This document shows, piece by piece, positions 29,447-39,472 of a DNA stretch of 64,000 nucleotides. The position numbers and the translations under genes are program-made. The notes under the pieces were generated by a model, which searched no databases, was not told where the DNA came from, and saw only the letters and a program-made list of their open reading frames with translations. The DNA comes from an uncultured Clostridium sp. GTDB taxonomy: Bacteria; Bacillota_A; Clostridia; TANB77; CAG-508. Numbering within the stretch: the first letter of the stretch is position 1; each line of letters opens with the position of its first letter. The stretch is from the NCBI GenBank assembly GCA_948466265.1, contig CAOJZU010000004.1, positions 21,291 to 85,290 of the forward strand, given 5' to 3'.

Positions 29447-30988
29447 TTATGCACTTTTACATGCAGAACACCTTGGTATAAAAAGTTGCATACCCGGATT
29501 TATTTTATTTGGGTTTTCTATATTATTTATTCTTACAATGTCTTCTATAGTGCTTCTATATTTTTTTGCTATTTTCCACAATGTATCTCCTGGCTTTACA
29601 AAGTAAATAACCATACTATATGGATTATCACAAGAAGCTTCTAATTCTTCTATATTATCTATTACTCCTATATTCTCTACATTGTATGAATTAGTTCTTG
29701 CTTCTAAGTCTATTTTAGCTGATACTTCCATATTATCCTTTGTAAATTCGCTAGATATACTTGATAGTTCTATATCTATATTACTGCTTGAGTCTATCCC
29801 CTCAATTTCTTGATTAAATGTGAATGGTATACTTGCATTTTGTGCTTTAAATTCTGTTCCATCATTATTTGATAGTATGAATCTCAAGTTTATATCTCCT
29901 GAATATTTTGCAATATCAGTTAAAACATTTATTTCATTAACTACAGGTTCTATCATGACATCACAAACTTTATCATAGTCTGCTTCTTCAAGCTTTACTT
30001 TTTCTCTAACATTTATGGTATTTACTGTATTTTTCATATTTACCATTGTACTTACACTTTTTTGGTTAATTTTTAAATTTCTGCTTGGACTGTACATATC
30101 TTGTATAGCATTTACTTCTCTACTTCCAAAGACCCTGCAAAACATCTCTACCTCCAATTCTACAGAGATAGAATGGCTATCAGCTGCATTAGGCTTTGCT
30201 GTAGCATTTTTTAGTTTGTATTTTACATCACATAAATCTTCTTCTGAAACTCCTACTAAATCGATAAATCCCATTACAGGAATTTTTTCATCTAATGGTT
30301 TTATATTTCCGGTCTTCTGTTAAATAAAGCATTTTTACTTCTGCATCTGCTTTTGCAAGCACTTTATTGTAACTTATTTTTGTCTCTTTATTAATTATAT
30401 TTAAGTCTAAACTAAGTATTTCTTGCAAATTATCTGTGCTGTCAATAACTACTGTCTCTTTTGCAGATGCTTTTGTTATGTTTTGACCGAACTAATGAAT
30501 TCATTTTTAGAGAAACTACTTGTGTTTGTATATCGTCTATTCCTTGTATCTCTTTTACCATATCTTCATTCTCATTTAGAAACACCTTTGCATCTACTTC
30601 TAATATAACTTTAAAACTTACTTTTCTTCCATTTATAACTTTGCATTCTATTTTCCTTATACAGATTCTTTCATCCAAAGTCATTCCTTGCTCCACTTCA
30701 GGGAAGTCCAGTATTTCAGTAAAGTCTATGCTTGTATTAAATCCACGTACCCCTTGGCTACTATCATCTGCTATATACATTAGATATATATTTACATTTC
30801 CATCTAGTCTAATTTTACCGTTCTAGTATTTCTTTTTTATATATACAAACATTACCAGAAGCTGATATGTCGCTTAATATGTCGGGCTTTGTATCTGGTA
30901 TTATACTGTCACCTTCGATTGTTATTTCAAAGTTTTTGCTTCCTACTATTTTGTTTACACATAGGCTCTCGCTTATCACGTCTATCAT
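29447..30988 (-). CDS. sipL: SipL-like SPOCS/DUF3794 and LysM spore protein, three CGG frame breaks
   Basis: A 512-residue protein with repeated SPOCS (DUF3794) domains and a C-terminal LysM (VYFVKPGDTLWKIAKKYRST). Length and architecture match SipL of Clostridioides difficile, which binds SpoIVA to attach the coat. Breaks are at CGG 30818-30820 (residue 57, EILEGKIRLDGN), 30487-30489 (167, NSLVGQNITKAS) and 30309-30311 (226, LTEDGNIKPLDEKIPVMG). Start ATG 30988 has a GGAGGAG ribosome site. The name is by architecture and neighbour yunB, not by alignment. Confidence 0.88.
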
Positions 30989-31064
30989 TTAAAATTCTCC
31001 TCCTTACATATATTTCTTTTAATAATATATATGTAAAGAGGAGAAAATAATTCCTATTTATTTT

Positions 31065-31827
31065 TTATTTTTTTGTTACGTTAGTTTGTACTCCGTGTAA
31101 TGCTACACGATAGTTTGAGTTTGATGCACATGTTGATAATGTTATTACTTTACTGTTTTCATCTAATGTCACACCAAAATTTTTTACTGAACGTGATTTT
31201 ATTGTGTTCAGCCATTCAAGGTGGCTGCTATTATTTTCAAATCCTGTTTTTGTATAATATGTTTCTACTGCTATTTGATATACTGAGAATACTCTGTATG
31301 TATATATTTCTTTGTCTGTTTCAAATGTGAAGTTCCAGTTTGCTTCGTTATTATACCATTCTTTGTTTAATGCTTTTTTGACTGTTCCAAACATTGAACC
31401 ATCTTTCATGTTATGACCATATATTACTAAGTTTATGTCATTTCCATCTACTTTATCTCTATAGTCTGCAAATATCCAACCCGCTATGTTATTTTGCTTA
31501 TTAAAATTACGTGTTAAATAAAAGCTATTGTCTGATGATTTTACTACAGGGTAGTCTACGCTTGTCCCTGGTACTTTTAACCATCCGACAAGTATCAGGA
31601 TTTTTCTCTTTTAGTTTTGCAAAGTCTACTGCTGTTTCTCCTGTTTCGTCATTTACATCTACTATTTCACTAACTATTGTTTCTAATACTTCTTTGTTTT
31701 GTCCGTTTTCATTAAACCATTGCGCTATGTACATTATGCAGTATACAGCAACTGCAAGTGATAATAGCGGAAATATATAAAATGTCAATTTTCTCTTTTG
31801 TTTTGTTTTTTTGCTCCTTCTTGCCAT
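31065..31827 (-). CDS. srtB: Class B sortase, one CGG frame break
   Basis: A 253-residue membrane-anchored transpeptidase. It has a basic N-terminus, a TM helix (23-40), then the sortase fold with catalytic His in LVIYGHNMKDGSMF, Cys in ITLSTCASN and Arg in NYRVALHG, the class B arrangement. CGG 31585-31587 breaks the frame at residue 81; skipping C gives CGWLKVPGTSVDYPVV, the standard sortase B strand. A likely substrate is encoded about 290 bases upstream. Confidence 0.93.
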
Positions 31828-32057
31828 TTTTTCTCCTCCTTTGTTTATTTTTATTTTGTCTTTAACAGTGTATCACATATTTTTTAAAATTAAAAGGCTT
31901 TTTGGAGATTTTAATAATTTTGTTTTTTTGTGGTTTATTGTTTGGCATAAAACGGATTAACAGTTTCTAAAATGCTTTGCATTAAAGAAACTGTAACATT
32001 CGCATATTTATCTTGTACGGAGCTTTTAGTCGCTTACGCTTGAAAATTCCTACAATA

Positions 32058-32090
32058 TAAAAAAAGCAGAGGCTCAGTTAAGAGCCTCTT
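32058..32090 (-). terminator. Terminator after the surface protein gene
   Basis: GAGGCTC and GAGCCTC pair on the minus strand, then TGC and seven T residues. The 31828-32057 spacer also holds a CAGTTTCT/AGAAACTG inverted repeat near 31960-31992; I see no gene there. Confidence 0.85.
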
Positions 32091-32115
32091 AAGTATATAT
32101 ATTTAACGCTAAAAA

Positions 32116-33186
32116 TTAGTTATTTTTGCTTTTTGCGAAATATACTACGTTTGCTACAACAACTACTGCCAATAATGCTGTTGCAGGTATTATATGATCA
32201 CCTGTTGCAACTGATGCTGCATCATCTAAATCACCTTTGTTTGTGTCATCTGGTTTGCTTGGTTGTTCAGGTTGATTTGGTTGTTCAGGTTGATTTGGTT
32301 CTTCTTCAACTTTTCCTATTTTTGCTGTTATATATTTTTCTTCACCTTTAACTGTAACTGTTAAAGCAAGTTCTGTTCCTTCTGCTAATCCTTTATCTGT
32401 CTTAAATGTACCTTTACCATCTGTTATAGAAACAGTGTTTACATTTGCTTCTTTATCAGATCCTGCATATGCTGCAACAGTTATTTGATCTGGATTTAAA
32501 ACAATTCCATCATATTTTGCTTCTATTGTTACTTCATATTCTTTATCTGCTTCAAAGTTAGTAACTTTTGCATCTGTTCCAGGAACTGTTATTGCATAAG
32601 TTATAGTTATTTTGCTGTCAGCACCTTTTACTGTATTTTTGTCAACTAAAAGTGTGTCATATTTTGTTTTTGCACCACTTACAACTGGTTGTGCTTCAAC
32701 TGCTTTATCAAGTTCTAATTCTTCTGTTGCAGGAGTTGCATCTGGAGTTACAGTTGCTCCTTCTGCTACATATACTTTTCCATATACTTTAGGAGTAGTT
32801 AGATTTAAATTTGTATATAGTACACCACTTTGATTTACTACAACAGTACCAGCAAATGTACCTTCACCAGCAAGTGTTATTGTATTAGCTAGTCTAGTTT
32901 CATTTACTACATTTAATGTTTTACTAGCTTCTATTACAACTACTGATCCTGATGTAACACCTAAATCTTCTACATATAAATCAGCTTTTACTGTATAAAT
33001 ATTTCCACTAGTACTTTTTTCTACTTTTGGAGTAGCTTCATTTTTTTCAGCTGTAACAGCTGCTTCTAAAGTTGCATATGGATTAGCTTGTGTTCCATCT
33101 GCAGCTGCTGCATTTACGCTAGTTGCTATTGTTAATACAACTGCGAATAAAATTATTGCCATTAAAATTTTTAATGTTTTTTTCAT
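32116..33186 (-). CDS. Secreted surface protein with sortase-like sorting signal
   Basis: A 356-residue secreted protein from ATG 33186 (ribosome site GGGAGAAA). Signal peptide 1-25 (ILMAIILFAVVLTIA, cleavage near VNAAAA), a beta-rich repetitive middle, a NQPEQP repeat spacer (about residues 310-322) and a C-terminal unit ASVATGDHIIPATALL with a TM helix and KSKNN tail. The VATGD box before a TM and basic end resembles the (S/P)PxTG signals of clostridial sortase B. With srtB next to it, cell-wall anchoring is a fair inference. It has its own strong promoter. Confidence 0.75.
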   Translation of the reverse strand: MKKTLKILMAIILFAVVLTIATSVNAAAADGTQANPYATLEAAVTAEKNEATPKVEKSTSGNIYTVKADLYVEDLGVTSGSVVVIEASKTLNVVNETRLANTITLAGEGTFAGTVVVNQSGVLYTNLNLTTPKVYGKVYVAEGATVTPDATPATEELELDKAVEAQPVVSGAKTKYDTLLVDKNTVKGADSKITITYAITVPGTDAKVTNFEADKEYEVTIEAKYDGIVLNPDQITVAAYAGSDKEANVNTVSITDGKGTFKTDKGLAEGTELALTVTVKGEEKYITAKIGKVEEEPNQPEQPNQPEQPSKPDDTNKGDLDDAASVATGDHIIPATALLAVVVVANVVYFAKSKNN

Positions 33187-33279
33187 TTTTAAAATTTCTC
33201 CCTTCTTTGTTTTAAAAATTTTTTTATTTTTTATATACAATTAGGGATTTGGCAGTTTATCCCCAACGTTAACAATATT

Positions 33280-33308
33280 ATTCTACACAAAAGAGTTATA
33301 TTTGTCAA
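33280..33308 (-). promoter_or_regulatory. Strong sigma-A promoter for the surface protein gene
   Basis: Minus-strand TTGACA, 17-base spacer, TAGAAT, about 95 bases before the start codon. Confidence 0.75.
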
Positions 33309-33517
33309 TACTTATTTTGAAAAATCTAGAATTTTTTTCAAGTTTTTCCAATTTAGGCTCTAATTGGCTTATTTCCTTGCTTCCGCTAGTGTGTCCTTTT
33401 TTTCTTTTTTAATTTTTTCATAATTTTTTTGTATTTTTTCATAATTTCTTAAGGATTTTTGGCCATTTTTGTATAGGGAAATGGGTTGTTTTTTGTATTT
33501 TTATGTAGATTTTAATA

Positions 33518-33885
33518 TTATAGCATTTCTTCTAATAGCTTCTCTACATTTAAGCCAATCTCATCTTTTAGTTTATATGCTTCTTCACAAAATTCCTTTT
33601 TATTCTTTATTGCTTTTTTATATGTAGTTTAAACTTACTAAATACAAGATCGCTTTTAGAATTACAATGAAAATTTTCATATACTTTTATTTCTAAAAAT
33701 CTTCTATTTTGATTTATGTAATTACTTTGTTTTTATTTTCTGCAAAAATTCTGCAATATTGATTACTAGCAAAGTTTATTCCATGTTCTATGTTCTTATT
33801 TAAGCTTTCCTTTGCCTGATATTATTGATAATGTTTGTGTTTTATGAAAAGATAGATGATTTGATACTTTAAATCCAATTAACAT
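33518..33885 (-). pseudogene. Remnant of an AAA-type ATP-binding protein gene
   Basis: ATG 33883-33885, with a GAGAGTAGAG ribosome site, begins MLIGFKVSNHLSFHKTQT and then LSIISGKGKLK before TAA. This is the typical N-terminus of AAA15/OLD-like ATPases found in defence loci (phage-abortive or retron-associated). A second short frame at the other end reads KKEFCEEAYKLKDEIGLNVE and ends EML. Stops lie between and most of the gene is missing, and the breaks are not at CGG. I take it as a deletion remnant next to the SIR2 gene. The rest of 33309-33517 shows no gene. Confidence 0.65.
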
Positions 33886-33985
33886 ATCCTCTACTCTCCT
33901 ACTGTTATTTATTATATGTAATTTTTTCACTAATTTTTCTGATGATTGTATGTAGCGATTTTATTTATCTTACATACATTAAGTC

Positions 33986-36871
33986 TTAGTTAAAATATTT
34001 GACATACTTTTTTAGCAAATCACCATCTACTTTTTCTCCGTCTAATATCTTTTTTTCTATTTGTCTTTTTACTTCATTTCTTATTTTCTTATTTTTAGAT
34101 ATTGTTTCTATTAAATCTTCACTATAGTTGTCTAGCCAATCTACTTCAAATTTCTCAGCTTGAAATTTATCTATATCAAATAAGAAATCATAGTCTTTTA
34201 TTATACCTAAAAAACTCTTAAATTTTTCTTTTTCTAGTATATAATCATTTAATATTAAGTCATTAATACATCTTAATAGCGTTATTAATAATGTTGATTT
34301 TTCTGTAATCTGTCTTTGATTTTCCATTACATCAATATATTTATTTTCATATTCTATATTAGGTTCTATAATCTTTTTTAGCAATGCCTCATAATATATT
34401 ATGCAGTGTTTTTTTTCGTATCGGTCTTCACTTAACTTGTCTTCTATTATTTTATTTAATTTGATTTTATCATTTTTATTTAGTATATCGTATATATATA
34501 TCATGATACTATATTTATTTACATCATTAATTTTTATAATATCATCAACAATATTATTATTTTGCAATTCGTATTTTTTATCATTTTTATGTATACAGGC
34601 TGAAATGTTATATATTATACATTCCCATTTAAGTGGAATTGTCCTAAATTCTTTAAGGTTGTTCAGTATCTCAGTCAACATACTACTTAACGTACTTAGT
34701 TCAAAATTATTGAATTGTTCATATTGATTATATATATAATTGTTTAACTCGTTATAATCTATTTCTATTTTCTGATTTTTTATACATTTTATTATGCATT
34801 CATTTATTTCTTTATATTGTTCTTTATTTATCTTTATTTTTGATAAAATTAATAGTATTGTATTTATATTGGCGTCTTCTCTATTTTTTATAAAGTATAT
34901 ACAATTTTTTATAATATTTAAAAATCTCTCTTTGTCCTTTTCATCAATTTTTATTTCTGTGATTTCATATCTCTCAAAGATATCTTCTAAATCTTGAGTA
35001 TTAGTATATTCAAGCATAATCAATAAATCAAATAATATTAATTTTTCAATTTTTATATTGCCTATAGTATTTCCGAAAAAAGATTCTTTTTTCTTTGGTA
35101 CAACATAGCTTTTAAATATATTATCTATATAATCATAGTAACTTCCTTTTAGCTCATCTAATCTATCTATTACAAGTAAATTGTTTTTTATAAATTTCAT
35201 AAGTTTTTTCATATTTTCTCTTAATTGATATATCCCTATCTCTGTTTCTGGTATTGTTAAATAATTTGTATTTGCATCTTTGTATACCTTTTTCTTTATA
35301 TTTAACATTTGATATGTCTTAGAATTTATATAACTCCATGTAAATATTGATTTTAAAAATTCTAGTTCTTCCAATTTAAATGGTTTCTTTAGTAAAACTT
35401 TGTCCAGATCCATCTTTTCAATTTCACTTCTTACTATTTCTTCATACTCTTCACTATACATATTATTTATAATAATTTTACCTATATTGTATCTATTAAA
35501 TTCCGAAAGTGCATATATAACAAAGTCCTTATCCTGTAATGCTTTGTCTGATATTTTTTTATATTCTTTGTATGCATTATAATAATTCTCTATATAATAC
35601 ATAGCATATGCTTTTTCCATATGCAATTGGTAGTCATTTTCTATTTCATTTTCTTCAGTGTTTTCTACAAATTGTAACATCTCATTGTAATCTAATATTT
35701 CAAGTGCTTTAGCAATTTTTAAAAATTCGTAAGGATTTTTATTTCTATATATTATTTTATCTTTATTTTCTAGGTTATCAAGTTTTATGTATTTTATTTC
35801 TGACTTATTTAAAAATTCTATTAATTTTGTAATACTATATTTTTTATTTTTTAGATCTTCTCTAACTTGTTTTACAAATTTGTTAGCTTTACTACCTTTA
35901 AGAATCATTTGATCTTTATACAAATTAGCCTTTATTCCTATTTTATTACTTAAAAAATTTAATACTTCTTCACTATCTATATAATTTATTTTCTCAAAAG
36001 AATCCATAAATTCATATACATCACTAGTTTTATCTTCTATCTCATACTCATTAAGTAAATACTTTATGAATCCATATAGTTTTTTCCCTTCAAGTGATTT
36101 TATTTCATTACAGTTTTCTTCTAATTTTTTTCTTAATTTTTCATCTACTTTTGAATAATATAATATATTTATGCCTTTATTTTGGTAGTATTGATATTCA
36201 TGTATATTCTCATCATGTGTTGATAAAAAATACGGTCTTGGTATATCCTCTTTTAATATTTCTTTTACCCATTGAAATATATATTTAACATTTGGGTCAG
36301 ATAGTGAATATCCTACAAATAAAACTGTATGTGTAGAAAATAAAGATTTTATATATGTTTCAATTAACTTAAATTTTTTAGGATATGTTAGAAAATCATC
36401 TTCTTTAAAGATTATATTTTTATTTTGAAAATCTCCATGCATTTTTATAATCATTTTGCTATTTGGAGTATATGGTAAGTCACTATCTTTACATACAATA
36501 TCATAAAACATACCTTTCTGTTTTGCTTGTTTTTCTATTAATTCATCAAAATTTGTAGTTATAATATGGCATGGATTTAATTCTAATAGTTTATCATGAA
36601 TTTGGTTTGGCTTTGCATCAATATTCAATTCTGAATTCAAAAATTCATAATATTCTTTTTTATTTCTAGAATTATAATAATATTGTGCTATTTTGGGATA
36701 ATCATTTTCTTTATCTTCTATATTAATCTTGGTTTTTATCTTTTCTATAATGTTCCCCCATAATGGTATACCGGAATTTGCCGATACTCCAGCCCCAATG
36801 AATATAATTAGTTTGTTATTCTTAGAGTTCTTTCGTATTATTCTTTTACTTTCTTCTAGGTCTTTATTCAT
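33986..36871 (-). CDS. Large SIR2-like domain protein, probable antiphage NADase
   Basis: A 961-residue protein. Residues 20-270 form a SIR2-like domain with FIGAGVSANSGIPLWGN, ITTNFDELIE, the catalytic-type HGD in IIKMHGDFQN and FVGYSLSDPNV. The remaining ~690 residues are Lys/Asn/Ile-rich and almost wholly helical, with no domain I recognise. The plan of an N-terminal SIR2 NADase plus a long helical sensor resembles defence-associated sirtuins (DSR) that deplete NAD on phage infection. The neighbouring ATPase remnant supports a defence locus. The gene is intact and contains no CGG codon. Confidence 0.8.
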   Translation of the reverse strand: MNKDLEESKRIIRKNSKNNKLIIFIGAGVSANSGIPLWGNIIEKIKTKINIEDKENDYPKIAQYYYNSRNKKEYYEFLNSELNIDAKPNQIHDKLLELNPCHIITTNFDELIEKQAKQKGMFYDIVCKDSDLPYTPNSKMIIKMHGDFQNKNIIFKEDDFLTYPKKFKLIETYIKSLFSTHTVLFVGYSLSDPNVKYIFQWVKEILKEDIPRPYFLSTHDENIHEYQYYQNKGINILYYSKVDEKLRKKLEENCNEIKSLEGKKLYGFIKYLLNEYEIEDKTSDVYEFMDSFEKINYIDSEEVLNFLSNKIGIKANLYKDQMILKGSKANKFVKQVREDLKNKKYSITKLIEFLNKSEIKYIKLDNLENKDKIIYRNKNPYEFLKIAKALEILDYNEMLQFVENTEENEIENDYQLHMEKAYAMYYIENYYNAYKEYKKISDKALQDKDFVIYALSEFNRYNIGKIIINNMYSEEYEEIVRSEIEKMDLDKVLLKKPFKLEELEFLKSIFTWSYINSKTYQMLNIKKKVYKDANTNYLTIPETEIGIYQLRENMKKLMKFIKNNLLVIDRLDELKGSYYDYIDNIFKSYVVPKKKESFFGNTIGNIKIEKLILFDLLIMLEYTNTQDLEDIFERYEITEIKIDEKDKERFLNIIKNCIYFIKNREDANINTILLILSKIKINKEQYKEINECIIKCIKNQKIEIDYNELNNYIYNQYEQFNNFELSTLSSMLTEILNNLKEFRTIPLKWECIIYNISACIHKNDKKYELQNNNIVDDIIKINDVNKYSIMIYIYDILNKNDKIKLNKIIEDKLSEDRYEKKHCIIYYEALLKKIIEPNIEYENKYIDVMENQRQITEKSTLLITLLRCINDLILNDYILEKEKFKSFLGIIKDYDFLFDIDKFQAEKFEVDWLDNYSEDLIETISKNKKIRNEVKRQIEKKILDGEKVDGDLLKKYVKYFN

Positions 36872-36972
36872 TACTATATCTCCTAAAACTTATACTAGTT
36901 TATTGTCTTTATTGTTTTAATATATCACAAATACTTATATTTATCTACTTTTTTTAATATTTTTTAAAACAA

Positions 36973-37023
36973 ATGCCTTATAAATACATACCATTTTTGT
37001 TTTGATAGTCATTTATAAGGCAT
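36973..37023. terminator. Hairpin in the 36872-37245 gap
   Basis: ATGCCTTATAAAT pairs perfectly with ATTTATAAGGCAT around 25 bases. No T run follows directly, so it may be a repeat rather than a terminator. Otherwise this 370-base gap holds only the veg terminator and no gene. Confidence 0.5.
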
Positions 37024-37198
37024 CTACTTTATTTCCATAAATTTTTAAGTTTGCAAAAGAATTTGCTGATTTAAAATATTTTCATTATGCTTTATTATAT
37101 ATTTAGTAATTGGTTGTCTTCTATATTTTTCACCTCCTCATTTTTTAATATGTTTAAACTATACTACCTAGTAAAATCTATTTCAAGTAATTTATACA

Positions 37199-37239
37199 AA
37201 AATAGCCTAGATTTTTATTTCAAATCTAAGCTATTTTTT
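37199..37239 (-). terminator. veg terminator
   Basis: AAAAAATAGCTTAGATTTG pairs with CAAATCTAGGC-type sequence on the other arm, ending in a T run on the minus strand directly after veg. Confidence 0.8.
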
Positions 37240-37245
37240 CTCTCC

Positions 37246-37578
37246 TTATAAATTCTCTTGTATTCCCTGTATACTTTCTTCTGTACCTAATCTTATTTTC
37301 TTTGGTTCTTCTACCTTTGGCGGTATTATTGAAGCATAGTTTTCTCCGTCAAATACTTGCAAATCTATCGTTCTTGTTAATACATCTGTGTAACTATATG
37401 TTGCATTTCCTTCTTCTTGGTCGTATTTAACTACAAATAGATTTGGATAGGCCTTTTCTATTACTGCTTCTTTTTCAAAAAATCTACTTCTTCCTAATGC
37501 TCCTTTTACTATTATCTTTTGTCCTTCTTTGTTTACAATATCTTCTCTTAAGTTTGTAATATCATCCCTATAAATCAT
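37246..37578 (-). CDS. veg: Veg family protein
   Basis: A 110-residue protein from ATG 37578. The segment VNKEGQKIIVKGALGRSRFFEKEAVIEKAYPNLFVVKYD matches the Veg family (DUF1021), which in Bacillus subtilis promotes biofilm matrix expression. The C-terminal part (TRTIDLQVFDGENYASI) is also typical. Veg commonly lies next to yabG, as here. Confidence 0.92.
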   Translation of the reverse strand: MIYRDDITNLREDIVNKEGQKIIVKGALGRSRFFEKEAVIEKAYPNLFVVKYDQEEGNATYSYTDVLTRTIDLQVFDGENYASIIPPKVEEPKKIRLGTEESIQGIQENL

Positions 37579-37748
37579 ATGACCACCCATCCTTTGTATG
37601 ATAGGTGTATTATATCATCTACTACCTAAAATGTCAAAAAAGCTCTTTATTTGTATAATGTCAATTTTCGCTTATTTTTACATGGTTTGGCAGTTTGTTT
37701 TTATCTTTTATTACATTTGTATTACAGTTTTGTTACGTTTTTGTAATA

Positions 37749-38572
37749 TTACTTTTTCCCCTTGGCATAACTTCCTCCTACTCTTTTTCCTTCGTCATGA
37801 AGTTCTGCTGTTATGTCTCTTATTGTTATTATTCTATTACTATCTGTTGTTGCAATTTTTTCTGCTACTACTAAAGGATCTACAAAGTCTATCAGAATTC
37901 TTGCAGGAGATGATGCAAAATTTGCTCCGTGCTGCCATTATTGCTTCAAAAAAGCTTTGGCACGCACCCGCAAATATTACTATATCTTTATCTGGTCTTT
38001 GTGCTTTTCTTACTTCTATTACAGAATTTATAAAATATCTTGAGTTTCTGTAATTATATATATCATCGTAATTTTGCCCGTTTTTTACTATTCCATCATG
38101 TCCGTGTTATTACTACAATATCAGGATTATATTTTTTTATCAAGCCTCCTATTACTTGTGGTTGTCTATTTTCAGGTATATTTTTTACTATGGCTTTTAG
38201 TCCTAATTTTTGATAGTATCTTGCTGATTTTCCAGTGTATCTCCTATCACCATCTAAATGTAAAATTAATGCGTTTGTTTCTCCCCTTTTTCCATTTTTC
38301 TCTTTTTTCTTAAATATTTCTCTAGCTGATTCTGCTATTCTTTTTTTTATTTTTGTTTCTATGTTTCTCTTTTTTTCTTCTATTTTACTTTTGTCTATTT
38401 TTTCTAAATCATCTATGGGTGCATCTGCTTCTATTCTATAATTAACTCCTTTTAAAATAGCATAATCTTTTTCTCCTTTTGTTTGTATTATTCTAGTTAC
38501 ATAGAATAATACATCTTTTCCATATGATATTCTTCCAACTATATCTCCTTTTTTTATTTCCACTCTTTTCAC
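37749..38572 (-). CDS. yabG: Sporulation-specific protease YabG, two CGG frame breaks
   Basis: YabG is a cysteine protease that processes spore coat proteins. The N-terminal part has KKGDIVGRISYGKDVLFYV, and the catalytic region has LILHLDGDRRYTGKSARYYQKLGLKA. CGG 38102-38104 (residue 157, VVITGHDGIVKNGQNYDD) and 37927-37929 (residue 215, IMAAGANFASSPARILIDF) break the frame. The joined length is 273 residues, with a normal end GGSYAKGKK. The restored GHD and FAGACQSFFE strings are conserved family motifs. Confidence 0.95.
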
Positions 38573-38728
38573 CCCTATTTCTACATTTTATGATTTTTTA
38601 TTAAATAAAGTGTTTATTTTAAAATTCTGATTTGTTTTTTCATTTTTAAGCTTTTTTGCATATTTTTTTATATTTTGTTAATAATAGCTATTGAATTGCT
38701 TAAATGAGCTCGAAAGGAGGTTTTTTAT

Positions 38729-38944
38729 ATGGCAACACAAAAACATTTATATATTACTGGTACATCTAATGTTTCTTGGAAAGATGCAATTGTACAAGCA
38801 GTTGCAGAAGCTTCTAAAACAATAGATTATTTAAATTCTGTAAAAATTCTAGAGCAAAGAGCAAATATTTCAGGTAAAAAACTTGCAGAATTTTACGTTG
38901 ATTTGGATTTAAGTTTTACTGTTGACAGAGAAAGAGAAGATTAA
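38729..38944 (+). CDS. Dodecin family flavin-binding protein
   Basis: A 71-residue protein of the dodecin fold: ITGTSNVSWKDAIVQAVAEASKTI then VKILEQRANISGKKLAEFYVDLDLSF. Dodecins form 12-mers that store flavin. The family Trp that stacks on flavin is present in VSWKDA. The ribosome site is AAAGGAGG. It is first in a plus-strand run with spoVAC, spoVAD and spoVAE, so it may be expressed in the forespore, though no sigma-G promoter was identified. Confidence 0.85.
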   Translation: MATQKHLYITGTSNVSWKDAIVQAVAEASKTIDYLNSVKILEQRANISGKKLAEFYVDLDLSFTVDRERED

Positions 38945-38977
38945 AGATTGAAATATAAAGAAAGGATAAAATAAAAA

Positions 38978-39444
38978 ATGGATAAAATACAGACAAATAG
39001 TGAATATCAAACTTATGTCGATAAAAAATCCCCTAATTCTCCTATTTTGAAAAATTGCTTAAATGCATTTTGGGTTCGGTGGTCTTATATGTACTATTCG
39101 GACAGTTTATTTCAGATTTTTGTAAGTTTAGAGGATTTGATACTGAAACCTCAGGTACTATTGTCGCTATTATATTAATTGGGCTTAGTGCATTTTTGAC
39201 TTCACTTAATTTGTTTAATAGAATTGGTAAATTTGCAGGAGCAGGTTCTCTTGTTCCTATTACTGGCTTTGCAAATTCAATTGTTTCTCCTGCTATAGAG
39301 TATAAGTCTGAAGGTTATGTTATGGGTGTAGGTGCTAAGATGTTTACTGTTGCAGGTCCTGTACTTGTTTATGGTATTTCTGCTTCTATTTTAGTTGGAA
39401 TTGTGTATTTAATTTTTAATACTCAAGCTGTAACCTTGGTTTAA
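38978..39444 (+). CDS. spoVAC: Stage V sporulation protein AC, two CGG frame breaks
   Basis: SpoVAC is an inner-membrane channel component for Ca-dipicolinate. The joined 154-residue protein reads CLNAFWVGGLICTIGQFISDF, then GFDTETSGTIVAIILIGLSAFLTSL and AGAGSLVPITGFANSIVSPA, typical of the family. CGG 39077-39079 (residue 34) and 39099-39101 (residue 41) break the frame 22 bases apart. Without recoding, the first ORF ends within 67 codons. Confidence 0.96.
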
Positions 39445-39472
39445 AAAATTTACGAAAGGAGACTTTTATATA

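Noticed and set aside
35082..35090. TTTCGGA in the SIR2 gene as another shift site
   Set aside because: Here the phase is TTC GGA (Phe-Gly), so CGG is not an in-frame triplet. The same holds for CTC GGT near 54340, TTC GGA near 53317, ATC GGT near 57684 and several AAC GGA sites.
37024..37140. Good ribosome site (GAGGAGGTG) at about 37130 on the minus strand suggesting a gene
   Set aside because: The frame that follows reaches a stop after about a dozen codons, and no start at proper distance opens a longer frame.
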